64,000 nt of DNA from Pseudomonadota bacterium (GCA_023386795.1 JAEWJB010000178.1:3069-67068), one strand, 5' to 3'. Shown: positions 19,774-27,762, counted from the stretch's first letter. The notes: a model not told the origin generated them from the letters alone. Made by a program: numbers and translations.

Positions 19774-21027
19774 ATGTTCCCGCGTGACGCCCGTATCGAA
19801 ACCTACGATCCCGAACTGGCCCAGGCCATGGCCGCCGAAGCGGCGCGCCAGGAGGATCACGTCGAGCTGATCGCCAGCGAGAACTACGCCAGCCCGCGCG
19901 TCATGGAAGCCCAGGGCAGCGTGCTGACCAACAAGTACGCCGAAGGCTACCCGGGCAAGCGCTACTACGGCGGCTGCGAATACGTGGACATCGCCGAGCA
20001 GCTGGCGATCGACCGCCTCAAGCAGCTGTTCGGCGCCGACTACGCCAACGTGCAGCCGCACAGCGGCTCGCAGGCCAACCAGGCGGTGTACTTCGCGCTG
20101 CTTAACCCGGGCGACACCATCCTGGGCATGTCGCTGGCCCACGGCGGCCACCTGACCCACGGCGCCAAGGTCAACGCCTCCGGCAAGCTGTTCAACGCCG
20201 TGCAGTACGGCGTCAACGACCAGGGCCTGATCGACTACGACGAAGTCGAGCGCCTGGCGGTGGAGCACAAGCCGAAGATGGTCGTGGCCGGTTTCTCGGC
20301 CTACTCGCAGAAGATCGACTGGGCGCGTTTCCGCGCCATCGCCGACAAGGTCGGCGCGCTGTTCTTCGTGGACATGGCGCATGTCGCCGGGCTGGTGGCC
20401 GCCGGCGTGTACCCGAACCCGCTGCCGCACGCGCACGTCGTCACCTCCACCACGCACAAGACCCTGCGCGGCCCGCGCGGCGGCATCATCCTGGCCCAGG
20501 GCGCCGACGAGGACCTGGTCAAGAAGCTGCAGTCGATCGTGTTCCCCGGCATCCAGGGCGGCCCGCTGATGCACGTCATCGCCGCCAAGGCGGTGGCCTT
20601 CAAGGAAGCACTGGAGCCGGAATTCAAGGCCTACCAGGAACAGGTCGTCAAGAACGCCCAGGCAATGGCGAAGACGCTGATCGCGCGCGGCTACAAGATC
20701 GTCTCCGGCGGCACCGAGAACCACCTGATGCTGGTCGACATGATCGGCAAGGACGTCTCGGGCAAGGACGCAGAGGCGGCGCTGGGCAAGGCGCACATCA
20801 CCGTCAACAAGAATTCGGAGCCGAACGACCCGCGTTCGCCGTTCGTGACCTCCGGCCTGCGCCTGGGCACCCCGGCCATCACTACCCGCGGCTACCTGGA
20901 GGCCGACGCGGCCGAGTTGGCGGGCTGGATCGCCGATGTGCTCGATGCGCCGGCGGACGAGGCGGTCATCGCCCGTGTCCGCGAGGCCGTCACCGCGCAG
21001 TGCAAGCGCTTCCCGGTCTACGGCTGA
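19774..21027 (+). CDS. glyA: Serine hydroxymethyltransferase
   Basis: PLP enzyme interconverting serine and glycine with tetrahydrofolate, the main source of one-carbon units. 417 residues, the normal length. The PLP lysine lies in VTSTTHKTLRGPRGG (Lys about 229); other family stretches are ELIASENYASPRVMEAQGS, NKYAEGYPGKRYYGG, VQPHSGSQANQAVY and VDMAHVAGLVAAGVYPNP. ATG 19774 follows CTGGAGAC; the frame extends upstream to 19642 but that part crosses the promoter and is not coding. nrdR follows 103 bases later, an arrangement common in gammaproteobacteria. Confidence 0.98.
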   Translation: MFPRDARIETYDPELAQAMAAEAARQEDHVELIASENYASPRVMEAQGSVLTNKYAEGYPGKRYYGGCEYVDIAEQLAIDRLKQLFGADYANVQPHSGSQANQAVYFALLNPGDTILGMSLAHGGHLTHGAKVNASGKLFNAVQYGVNDQGLIDYDEVERLAVEHKPKMVVAGFSAYSQKIDWARFRAIADKVGALFFVDMAHVAGLVAAGVYPNPLPHAHVVTSTTHKTLRGPRGGIILAQGADEDLVKKLQSIVFPGIQGGPLMHVIAAKAVAFKEALEPEFKAYQEQVVKNAQAMAKTLIARGYKIVSGGTENHLMLVDMIGKDVSGKDAEAALGKAHITVNKNSEPNDPRSPFVTSGLRLGTPAITTRGYLEADAAELAGWIADVLDAPADEAVIARVREAVTAQCKRFPVYG

Positions 21028-21118
21028 TGTGATGGCCATGGCATTGCGCCTGTCCCGGAAGCGGCGCGTTCGCGCCGCCGGCCTGCCCCGCGCGACGCGG
21101 CATGCCGGCCATTGGCGC

Positions 21119-21124
21119 TAGTAT
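21119..21124 (+). promoter_or_regulatory. Candidate -10 element of nrdR (leaderless start)
   Basis: TAGTAT is separated from the nrdR ATG by exactly six bases and no Shine-Dalgarno is present. This arrangement would give a leaderless mRNA. The -35 is not clear. Confidence 0.35.
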
Positions 21125-21130
21125 TCCGGG

Positions 21131-21664
21131 ATGCACTGCCCTTTCTGCCAGCACCATGACACCCGCGTGATCGACTCGCGGGTGTCCGAGGACGGCGCCA
21201 CCATCCGGCGGCGCCGCGAATGCGAGGCGTGTGGCGAGCGTTTCAGCACGCTGGAAACCATCGAGCTGAAGATGCCGGTGGTGATCAAGAGCACCGGCAA
21301 CCGCGAGGCGTTCGATGCCCGCAAGCTGCGCACCAGCTTCGACCGTGCGTTGCAGAAGCGTCCGGTCTCCGAGGAGCAGATCGAAGCGGCCGTGCGCGCG
21401 GTGGTGCACCAGCTGCGCATGTGCGGCGAGCGCGAAGTGCCTTCGATCCGCATCGGCGAGTTCGTGATGGCCGAACTGCGCAAGCTCGACCATGTCGGCT
21501 ACGTGCGTTTCGCCTCGGTCTACCGCAGTTTCGAGGACGTGGCCGATTTCCGCGAGGAGATCGAAAAGCTCGAACGCGACCTGCCGGTAGGCAGCGAACA
21601 GCTGCCGCTGCTCGACCTGGAGCGCGCCGCCGCTCGCGTGCCGGAGAAAGCCGGCAAGCGCTGA
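21131..21664 (+). CDS. nrdR: Transcriptional repressor NrdR
   Basis: Represses ribonucleotide reductase genes in response to nucleotide levels by binding NrdR boxes. The 177-residue protein has a zinc ribbon with Cys3, Cys6, Cys31 and Cys34, the basic TIRRRREC stretch after it, and an ATP-cone domain (about 49-139: VIKSTGNREAFDARKL...VRAVVHQL). The C-terminal tail is somewhat longer than the E. coli protein (149 residues). It lies between glyA and ribD, the conserved glyA-nrdR-rib order. A -10-like hexamer six bases before ATG suggests a leaderless message. Confidence 0.97.
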   Translation: MHCPFCQHHDTRVIDSRVSEDGATIRRRRECEACGERFSTLETIELKMPVVIKSTGNREAFDARKLRTSFDRALQKRPVSEEQIEAAVRAVVHQLRMCGEREVPSIRIGEFVMAELRKLDHVGYVRFASVYRSFEDVADFREEIEKLERDLPVGSEQLPLLDLERAAARVPEKAGKR

Positions 21665-21669
21665 GCCGG

Positions 21670-21698
21670 TTGGCCGGACCGGCCGCCTGCCCGACAAT
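21670..21698 (+). promoter_or_regulatory. ribD promoter, candidate leaderless start
   Basis: TTGGCC (21670-21675) and GACAAT (21693-21698) are spaced by 17 bases. The -10 ends six bases before the ribD ATG, placing the transcription start at about the start codon. No Shine-Dalgarno is present. This is the best supported of the leaderless candidates. Confidence 0.5.
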
Positions 21699-21704
21699 GC
21701 GCGC

Positions 21705-22799
21705 ATGCACGAATTCCGCGCCGTCGATCATCTCCACATGGCCCAGGCCCTGCGCCTGGCCGAACGCGGTGCGTGGACCACGCGCCCGAACCCGATGGTG
21801 GGCTGCGTCATTGCCCAAGGCGAGGAGGTGCTGGGCCAGGGCTGGCACCAGCGCGCGGGGGGGCCGCATGCGGAAATCTTCGCACTGCGAGAAGCCGGCG
21901 AGCGCGCTCGCGGCGCCACCGCCTACGTGACCCTGGAACCCTGTGCCCACCACGGCCGCACGCCGCCGTGCGCGCTGGCGCTGATAGCGGCGGGGGTATC
22001 ACGCGTGGTGGCGGCGATGCGCGACCCCTTCCCGCAGGTCAACGGCGGTGGTTTCACCCTGTTGCGCGAGGCGGGTATCGAGGTGCAGGACGGCCTGATG
22101 GCGGCACAGGCGCGCGAGCTCAACCATGGTTTCCTCTCGCGGATCGAACGCCAGCGCCCGTGGGTACGGCTGAAGTACGGGATGAGCCTGGACGGCCGCA
22201 CGGCGATGGCCGATGGCGAATCCAAATGGATCACCGGCCCGGCCGCGCGGGCGGACGTGCAGCGCTGGCGCGCGCGCGCCGGGGCGATCTTCACCGGCGC
22301 GGGCACGGTGGCGGCGGACGACCCTTCGCTGACCGTGCGGCTCGAGGGCGAGGCCGGGGATTTTCTGCCGCCGTTGCGCGTGGTGCTCGACGCCCGCCTG
22401 CGCACGCTCGACCGCGACAAGGTGCGCGCAGGCGACGCGCCGACGCTGTATCTGCACGCCCCCGACGCCACGCCACCGGAGCTGCCCGGCGTGGCGTTCG
22501 CCGCGTTGCCCGCCCATGCGGGTCGCCTGGACCTGGCCGCCGCCATGGCCCTGCTGGCAGCCCGGGGCGTCAACGAGGTACAGGTGGAAGCCGGCGCTGC
22601 GCTCGGCGGCGCGCTGTGGCGGGCCGGGCTGGTCGACGAATTGCTGCTCTACCAGGCGCCGCAGCTGCTGGGTGATGGTGCGCGCCCGCTGCTGGCCGGG
22701 TTGGGCATCGACCACATGGCCGATGCCGTCCACCTGCAGCTTCACGACGTCCGCCAGGTAGGCGCGGACCTGCGCCTGCTGCTGCGCCCGCGCCGCTGA
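21705..22799 (+). CDS. ribD: Bifunctional riboflavin deaminase/reductase RibD
   Basis: Carries out the second and third steps of riboflavin synthesis: deamination of the pyrimidine and NADPH reduction of the ribose. 364 residues. The N-terminal deaminase domain has GGPHAEIFAL with the zinc-binding HAE and EPCAHHGRTPPC with both zinc cysteines; the C-terminal reductase domain begins near WVRLKYGMSLDGRTAM and includes SKWITG and VQVEAGAALGGALW. It lies upstream of the FMN riboswitch, so it is not under that switch and must be controlled by its own promoter or by nrdR read-through. Identification is secure. Confidence 0.97.
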   Translation: MHEFRAVDHLHMAQALRLAERGAWTTRPNPMVGCVIAQGEEVLGQGWHQRAGGPHAEIFALREAGERARGATAYVTLEPCAHHGRTPPCALALIAAGVSRVVAAMRDPFPQVNGGGFTLLREAGIEVQDGLMAAQARELNHGFLSRIERQRPWVRLKYGMSLDGRTAMADGESKWITGPAARADVQRWRARAGAIFTGAGTVAADDPSLTVRLEGEAGDFLPPLRVVLDARLRTLDRDKVRAGDAPTLYLHAPDATPPELPGVAFAALPAHAGRLDLAAAMALLAARGVNEVQVEAGAALGGALWRAGLVDELLLYQAPQLLGDGARPLLAGLGIDHMADAVHLQLHDVRQVGADLRLLLRPRR

Positions 22800-22917
22800 G
22801 GCCGGGCCGCGGGCCCTCAAGCAGGTTGTGGCCAAATGCAGCATTCCGCGCATGCAACCCGGGCCGCGCCGGGGCGTTTGCTAGAATGCCCGCGCCGGTT
22901 CGCCGGCAACCAATGAA

Positions 22918-23060
22918 CGTCTTCAGGGCGGGGTGCGATTCCCCACCGGCGGTAGGTGCCCACCCGGCACGAGCCCGCGAGCGCTCCCGGCCCCGCCGGG
23001 AGGTCAGCAGATCCGGTCCGATGCCGGAGCCGACGGTACAGTCCGGATGAAAGAAGACGG
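22918..23060 (+). ncRNA. FMN riboswitch (RFN element)
   Basis: A complete RFN aptamer: CTTCAGGGCGGGGTGCGATT, CCCCACCGGCGGTAGG, CCCGCGAGC, GCAGATCCGGT, GCCGACGGT and AGTCCGGATGAAAGAAG occur in the conserved order, with a long variable P-stem (GCTCCCGGCCCCGCCGGGAG). It senses FMN and would lower riboflavin-synthase operon expression when flavin is sufficient. A TAGAAT at 22882-22887 is a likely -10, placing the transcription start about 24 bases before the aptamer. The distance from the aptamer to ribE is about 130 bases and contains the expression platform. Confidence 0.95.
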
Positions 23061-23170
23061 CCAGCGCGCGATCCGGCGGATCGTGCGTGCGCCTGTTTGC
23101 CTTGCGGCGTTTTTCGCTCACTTCATGCGGGAAACGACATGCACCACGTACAGCACCATTCCTTGCACGC

Positions 23171-23184
23171 CCTCCGGCCGGAGG
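23171..23184 (+). promoter_or_regulatory. Hairpin pairing the ribE Shine-Dalgarno
   Basis: CCTCC and GGAGG pair around GGCC; the right arm is the ribE Shine-Dalgarno, seven bases before ATG. The pairing would hide the ribosome site and suggests that the FMN riboswitch acts on translation initiation. Confidence 0.5.
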
Positions 23185-23191
23185 TGCGCTG

Positions 23192-23794
23192 ATGTTCACC
23201 GGCATCATCGAAGGCGTCGGCCGCCTGGCCGAGCGCGAGCCGCGCGGCGGCGACGTGCGCTTCAAGTTCGAAACCGGCGCGCTGCCGTTCGACCACGTCC
23301 AGCTGGGCGAGAGCATCGCCGTCAACGGCGTGTGCCTGACCGTGATCGCGTTCGACGAGCGCAGCTTCCACGCCGACGCCTCCACCGAGACGCTCTCGCT
23401 CACCACGCTGGGCGAACTGCCGGTGGGGGCGGCGCTGAACCTGGAGCGCGCCATGCGCCCGACCGACCGCCTCGGCGGCCACCTGGTCAGCGGCCATGTC
23501 GACGGCCTCGGCCGCGTGCTGTCGGTGCATGATGACGCGCGCGCGCAGCGCTGGCGTTTCGCCGCGCCGGCCGCGCTCTTGAAGTACATCGCCAAGAAGG
23601 GTTCGATCTGCGTGGACGGCGTCAGCCTTACCGTCAACGAAGTGGATGGCGAGGGCTTCGAGGTCGCGCTGATCCCGCACACCGTGGCGCACACGCGCTT
23701 CGCGCAGACCCAGGTGGGCGATGCGGTGAACCTGGAGATCGACCTGGTCGCGCGCTACGTCGAACGCCTGCTCGGCGAGCGGGGCGCGGCATGA
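23192..23794 (+). CDS. ribE: Riboflavin synthase alpha subunit
   Basis: Dismutates two molecules of 6,7-dimethyl-8-ribityllumazine to riboflavin. The 200-residue protein shows two lumazine-binding repeats, each opening with the family signature: MFTGIIEGVGRL at the N terminus and HLVSGHVDGLGRVL in the middle, plus ESIAVNGVCLTV and GSICVDGVSLTVNEV. ATG 23192 has GGAGGTG seven bases upstream; the 35 upstream in-frame codons lie in the riboswitch platform and are not coding. The gene overlaps the next by ATGA. It is called ribC in some species. Confidence 0.97.
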   Translation: MFTGIIEGVGRLAEREPRGGDVRFKFETGALPFDHVQLGESIAVNGVCLTVIAFDERSFHADASTETLSLTTLGELPVGAALNLERAMRPTDRLGGHLVSGHVDGLGRVLSVHDDARAQRWRFAAPAALLKYIAKKGSICVDGVSLTVNEVDGEGFEVALIPHTVAHTRFAQTQVGDAVNLEIDLVARYVERLLGERGAA

Positions 23795-24891
23795 ACTTCG
23801 CCACCGTTCCCGAACTGCTGGAAGAAATCCGCGCCGGCCGCATGGTGGTCATCGTCGATGACGAGGACCGCGAGAACGAAGGCGACCTCATCATGGCCGC
23901 CGAGCTGGTCAAGCCAGCCGACATCAACTTCATGGTCACCCACGGTCGCGGCCTGGTGTGCCTGCCGCTGACCCGCGAGCGCGCCGCCCAGCTCGGCCTG
24001 GCGCCGATGGTGCGTGCCAACACCGCGCAGTTCCAGACCAACTTCACTGTCTCCATCGAGGCAGCCGAGGGCGTCACCACCGGCATTTCGGCCTACGACC
24101 GCGCCCACACCATCCGCACCGCGGTCAAGCCGGATGCGCGGCCGGAAGACCTGCACCAGCCCGGCCACATCTTCCCGCTGATCGCCCAGCCCGGCGGCGT
24201 GCTGACCCGCGCCGGCCACACCGAGGCCGGCGTGGACCTGGCGATGCTCGCCGGCCTGGAGCCGGCCGGCGTGCTGGTGGAGATCCTCAACCCCGACGGC
24301 AGCATGGCGCGCCGCCCGGAGCTGGAGGTTTTCGCGCGCGAGCACGGCCTGAAGATCGGCTCGATCGCCGACCTGATCGCCTACCGCCTGGCCACCGAAC
24401 ATACCGTCGAGCGCGTGGACGAGCGCGAGATCGACACCGAGTTCGGCCCCTTCCAACTGGTTACCTACCGCGACCGCATCGCCCACGACCTGCATTTCGC
24501 ACTGGTGCGCGGCACGCCCGACAAGCACACCCCGACGCTGGTCCGCGTGCAGGTCGAGAACCCGCTGGCCGACCTGCTGCACTGGCGGCGCGACGATTTC
24601 GGCGTGGCCAGCGCCGATGCCTTGCGTGCCATCGCTGCCGAAGGGCAGGGCGTGATGGTGGTGCTGTCGGCTCCGCGCGATGAAACGAGCCTGCTGGCAC
24701 GGCTGCGGCGCGAGCCGGTGAGCCGCCCGGCCGGCAAGGACAAGGACGTCGGCCAGTGGCGCCGCAACGGCGCCGGCGGGCAGATCCTGGCCGACCTGGG
24801 CCTGGGCAAATTGCGCGTGCTGGGTACGCCCCGTCGGCAGATCGGCCTGGCCGGCTATGGCCTGGAAATCGTCGAGACGGTCGAGCCCTGA
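23791..24891 (+). CDS. ribB: DHBP synthase fused to a degenerate GTP cyclohydrolase II domain
   Basis: The N-terminal half (about 1-205) is 3,4-dihydroxy-2-butanone 4-phosphate synthase, with DDEDRENEGDLIMAAE, GRGLVCLPL, TGISAYDRAHTI and GHTEAGVDLAMLAGL intact, so it can make the four-carbon precursor of riboflavin. The C-terminal half has the layout of GTP cyclohydrolase II, but the zinc ligands are gone: where active RibA has a CxxxxxLxSLRCDCG-type block this protein reads VQVENPLADLLHWRRDDFG, with no cysteine in the domain, and the catalytic-loop residues are also altered. It is therefore a RibBX-like fusion and cannot supply the first pathway step; a separate RibA must exist elsewhere. 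It overlaps ribE by ATGA. Confidence 0.93.
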   Translation: MNFATVPELLEEIRAGRMVVIVDDEDRENEGDLIMAAELVKPADINFMVTHGRGLVCLPLTRERAAQLGLAPMVRANTAQFQTNFTVSIEAAEGVTTGISAYDRAHTIRTAVKPDARPEDLHQPGHIFPLIAQPGGVLTRAGHTEAGVDLAMLAGLEPAGVLVEILNPDGSMARRPELEVFAREHGLKIGSIADLIAYRLATEHTVERVDEREIDTEFGPFQLVTYRDRIAHDLHFALVRGTPDKHTPTLVRVQVENPLADLLHWRRDDFGVASADALRAIAAEGQGVMVVLSAPRDETSLLARLRREPVSRPAGKDKDVGQWRRNGAGGQILADLGLGKLRVLGTPRRQIGLAGYGLEIVETVEP

Positions 24892-24969
24892 GCCCGCGTT
24901 CACGCATGCAGCGCGGTCCCCGGGGCCGCGCCGCGTTAAACTGACCCACCTTTCGAGCCCCCGCAGCAC

Positions 24970-25437
24970 ATGAGCCACTACGAAGGCGACCTCCGCGCCC
25001 CCGAAAACGCGCGCTTCGCGATCATCGCCAGCCGCTGGAATGCCCGCATCACCGATGCGCTGGTAGCCGGCGCGCGGCAGAGCCTGGCCGGCAACGGCAT
25101 CGCCGAAGGCGCCATCGACGTGGTCCGCGTGCCCGGCGCCTGGGAACTGCCGCTGGTCGCCGCGCGCCTGGCCGCCGGCGGTCGCCATGCGGCGATCATC
25201 GCGCTCGGCTGCGTGATCCGCGGCGATACCCGCCACTACGAACACGTCGCCGACCTGTGTGCCGAGGGCCTGATGCGCGTGCAGCTCGACCACCGCCTGC
25301 CGGTGCTCAACGGCGTGCTTGCCGTCGAGCGCGTGGAGGATGCCGAGGCGCGTGCCGGCGGCAGCCACGGCAACAAGGGCGAGGAGGCCGCGCTGGCGGC
25401 CCTGGAAATGATCAACCTGGTGGAGCAGCTGCCATGA
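24970..25437 (+). CDS. ribH: 6,7-dimethyl-8-ribityllumazine synthase
   Basis: Condenses the ribityl-pyrimidine with dihydroxybutanone phosphate to give lumazine, the substrate of RibE; usually assembles as pentamers or 60-mers. 155 residues. Visible motifs are IIASRWNARITDALVAGA, VPGAWELPLVA, ALGCVIRGDTRHYEHVA with the catalytic His, and the C-terminal GNKGEEAALAALEM. It follows ribB after 78 bases and overlaps nusB by ATGA, so lumazine synthase and NusB are probably translated together, as in many gammaproteobacteria. Confidence 0.97.
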   Translation: MSHYEGDLRAPENARFAIIASRWNARITDALVAGARQSLAGNGIAEGAIDVVRVPGAWELPLVAARLAAGGRHAAIIALGCVIRGDTRHYEHVADLCAEGLMRVQLDHRLPVLNGVLAVERVEDAEARAGGSHGNKGEEAALAALEMINLVEQLP

Positions 25438-25916
25438 ACAAGTCCACCGGTCCGAAGCAGAACGGCCCTCGTCCGCCGCGCCGCGATGGCGTGGACCCGG
25501 TGTTGCGCTCGCGTGCGCGTCGCCGCGCCCTGCAGGCCATCTACGCCTGGCAGATCTCCGGCGGCTTCGCCAAGCAGGTCATCGCCCAGTTCGCCCACGA
25601 GCAGGCCCACGAGATCGCCGACCTGGCGTATTTCGAGGCGTTGGTGGAAGGCGTGCTGGCACACCGCGCCGAGCTGGACGAGGCGCTGGTCGAATACCTC
25701 GACCGCAGCGTCGAGGAAGTGGACGCCATCGAGCGTGCGGTGCTGCGCCTGGCCGCCTACGAGCTGCTGTACCGCCAGGACGTGCCGTACCGCGTGGTGA
25801 TCAACGAAGCCATCGAAACGGCCAAGCGTTTCGGCTCCGAGCACGGCCACACCTACGTCAACGGCGTGCTGGACCGCGCCGCGCTGGCGTGGCGCAAGGT
25901 CGAATCGGGCGGCTGA
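25434..25916 (+). CDS. nusB: Transcription antitermination factor NusB
   Basis: Binds boxA RNA with NusE (S10) to promote antitermination at rRNA operons. 160 residues, all-helical: RSRARRRALQAIYAWQISG is the arginine-rich boxA-binding region, followed by YFEALVEGVLAH, VEEVDAIERAVLRLAAYEL and the diagnostic VPYRVVINEAIETAKRFG and FVNGVLD-type end (TYVNGVLDRAA). The ATG overlaps the ribH stop; thiL begins 16 bases after the stop. The ribH-nusB-thiL order is conserved in the group. Confidence 0.97.
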   Translation: MNKSTGPKQNGPRPPRRDGVDPVLRSRARRRALQAIYAWQISGGFAKQVIAQFAHEQAHEIADLAYFEALVEGVLAHRAELDEALVEYLDRSVEEVDAIERAVLRLAAYELLYRQDVPYRVVINEAIETAKRFGSEHGHTYVNGVLDRAALAWRKVESGG

Positions 25917-25932
25917 TCGCGCCCGCCGGCCG

Positions 25933-26904
25933 ATGCCCGAGTTCGCCCTGATCGACCGCCTGCGTCGCCGTGTGCGCGGTCGCGAGGACGTGGCACTGGG
26001 CATCGGCGACGATGCCGCGCTGCTGCAACCGCCGGCCGGCGAGCAGCTGGCGATGACCGCCGACACGCTCAATGCCGGCGTGCATTTCCCCGTCGAAACC
26101 GCACCGGCCGATATCGGCTGGAAGACGCTGGCGGTCAATCTCTCCGACCTGGCCGCGATGGGTGCGCAGCCGCGCTGGTGCACGTTGTCGCTCTCGCTGC
26201 CCGAAGACGAGCCGGCGTGGCTGGACGCGTTCGCCGACGGCTTCTTTGCGCTGGCCGACGCGCACGGCATCGTGCTGGTGGGCGGGGACACCACGCGCGG
26301 CCCGCTGTCGCTGTCCGTCACCGCCATCGGCAGCGTGCCGCCGGGGGCGGCGCTGCGTCGCGATGGTGCGCGCGTCGGCGATGACATCTGGATCACCGGC
26401 ACGCCCGGCGAGGCCGCCGCCGCGCTCGCGCTGTGGCAGCGGGGCGACCTCGACGTCACCACGCCCGCCGTCGAACCGGCGCGCGAACAGCTGCGCCAGC
26501 GCTTGCTGCGGCCCACGCCACGCGTGGAAGCCGGCTTGCGGCTGCGCGGACTCGCGCATGCCTGCGTGGATGTCTCCGACGGAATGCTCGCCGACCTCGG
26601 CCACCTGTGCACCCGCAGCGGCGTGGGCGCGCGGATCACGCTGGAAGGCCTGCCGCTGTCGCCGGCGCTGCGCGCGTTGGGGGATCGCCGTGCGCGCGAA
26701 TGGCAGCTGGGCGGTGGCGACGATTACGAACTGTGCTTCACCGCCGCCGCGGCCGACCGCGACGCCGTGCAGCGCGCACTCGAGTTCGCCGGCACGCACG
26801 GCCAGGTGATCGGCCGCGTGGTGGCGGGCGAGGGCCTTCAGGTGCTGGACGAGGAAGGCTGCGCCTGGCATCCCCCGCGCAGCGGCTACCAGCATTTCGG
26901 CTGA
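25933..26904 (+). CDS. thiL: Thiamine-monophosphate kinase
   Basis: Phosphorylates thiamine monophosphate to the active cofactor thiamine pyrophosphate with ATP. 323 residues, a PurM/ThiL-type fold: MPEFALIDRL at the N terminus, GIGDDAALL and VGGDTTRGP with the metal-binding Asp residues, KTLAVNLSDLAAMGAQPRW, CVDVSDGMLADLGHL and GGDDYELCFT near the end. The gene follows nusB closely. A 136-base region with regulatory-looking repeats separates it from the torF-kdp operon, so it is probably the last gene of the rib-nusB-thiL unit. Confidence 0.96.
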   Translation: MPEFALIDRLRRRVRGREDVALGIGDDAALLQPPAGEQLAMTADTLNAGVHFPVETAPADIGWKTLAVNLSDLAAMGAQPRWCTLSLSLPEDEPAWLDAFADGFFALADAHGIVLVGGDTTRGPLSLSVTAIGSVPPGAALRRDGARVGDDIWITGTPGEAAAALALWQRGDLDVTTPAVEPAREQLRQRLLRPTPRVEAGLRLRGLAHACVDVSDGMLADLGHLCTRSGVGARITLEGLPLSPALRALGDRRAREWQLGGGDDYELCFTAAAADRDAVQRALEFAGTHGQVIGRVVAGEGLQVLDEEGCAWHPPRSGYQHFG

Positions 26905-26922
26905 GCCCACGCCCGCTGGGCG

Positions 26923-26973
26923 GTTACGCCGAATTTACGCGCGCGACGCGTGCCTGCCATAGCGACTTTACGC
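26923..26973. promoter_or_regulatory. Helically phased TTTACGC repeats upstream of torF-kdp
   Basis: GTTACGC at 26923, TTTACGC at 26934 and TTTACGC at 26967 begin 11 and then 33 bases apart, i.e. one and three helical turns. Direct repeats on one face are what OmpR-family regulators such as KdpE bind. The regulator is inferred only. Confidence 0.4.
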
Positions 26974-26992
26974 AGGCGGCGCCCAGACTTTC

Positions 26993-27023
26993 GTGATCGG
27001 CGGAATGGTTCCGCCTCGATCAC
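26993..27023 (+). other. Imperfect hairpin in the torF leader
   Basis: GTGATCG-GCGGAA pairs with TTCCGC-CT-CGATCAC around TGG, a 13-bp stem with a 2-base bulge, ending 17 bases before the torF ATG and just ahead of its GAAAGG Shine-Dalgarno. No T-run follows. Confidence 0.45.
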
Positions 27024-27040
27024 CGAAAGGCCACCCACCC

Positions 27041-27751
27041 ATGTATTCCCCGCTTCACCTCGCCAGCCGCGGATCCGCGCGCGCTGCCCTCGTGCTGTGC
27101 CTGAGTGCGGCCGCCCCGCTGTCGGCCGCCAGCACGCTGTCCGGCAACATGAGCCTCACCAGCGATTACGTCTGGCGCGGCACCACCCAGACCCAGGGCG
27201 ACTTCGCCGCCCAGGCAGGCCTGAAGTGGGCCGCCGACAACGGCCTGTACGCTGCGGCCTGGGGCTCGAACGTGGAATTCGCCCCGCAGACCCATGTCAG
27301 CAGCGAGCTGGACCTGATCCTCGGCTGGAGCGGCAACCTGTCCGACGACTGGGCGCTGGATGCCAACCTCACCCACTACCGCTATCCCTCGACCACCGTC
27401 GACCTCAACTGGACCGAGCTCAACGGCACCCTGACCTGGAAACAGAACTACTGGGCGCAGCTGGGTTGGTCGAACGACGTGATGGCCAGCGACGAAACCG
27501 GCACCTATGCGCAGGTCGGCGCGCGCTTCCCGCTGGGTGAGCGCTTCCGCATCGAGGCTGCACTGGGCCATTACTGGCTCGACGACGCCTACGGCGACAG
27601 CTACACCCACGGCCAGCTCGGCGTGGTGTGGGCGATCCGCTCGCCGCTGGAACTGCGCGTGACCGCGCACGACACCGACCATGCCGCCGAACGTCTGTTC
27701 CCCGGCCTGGCCGGTTCGCGCGTGGAAGCGGCGCTGCAAGCTTCCTTCTGA
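27041..27751 (+). CDS. TorF-family putative porin
   Basis: A 236-residue outer-membrane beta-barrel of the TorF family (conserved protein TIGR02001 type). It has a signal peptide (about 1-27, ending LSAAS), then the family's opening strand NMSLTSDYVWRGTTQTQG, alternating amphipathic strands (TWKQNYWAQLGWSNDV, IEAALGHYWLDDAYGD) and a terminal phenylalanine (ALQASF) typical of outer-membrane proteins. ATG 27041 has GAAAGG upstream; a frame from 26993 would run through the leader hairpin. The gene is 11 bases upstream of kdpF on the same strand, so it is likely co-transcribed with the potassium pump; a role in ion passage through the outer membrane is inferred. Confidence 0.85.
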   Translation: MYSPLHLASRGSARAALVLCLSAAAPLSAASTLSGNMSLTSDYVWRGTTQTQGDFAAQAGLKWAADNGLYAAAWGSNVEFAPQTHVSSELDLILGWSGNLSDDWALDANLTHYRYPSTTVDLNWTELNGTLTWKQNYWAQLGWSNDVMASDETGTYAQVGARFPLGERFRIEAALGHYWLDDAYGDSYTHGQLGVVWAIRSPLELRVTAHDTDHAAERLFPGLAGSRVEAALQASF

Positions 27752-27762
27752 GGAGATGACCC

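Noticed and set aside
24899..24969. Bridging ORF between ribB and ribH.
   Set aside because: The ribB stop is CTGA, not ATGA, and no ORF links the two genes; this gap shows that bridging is not universal here.
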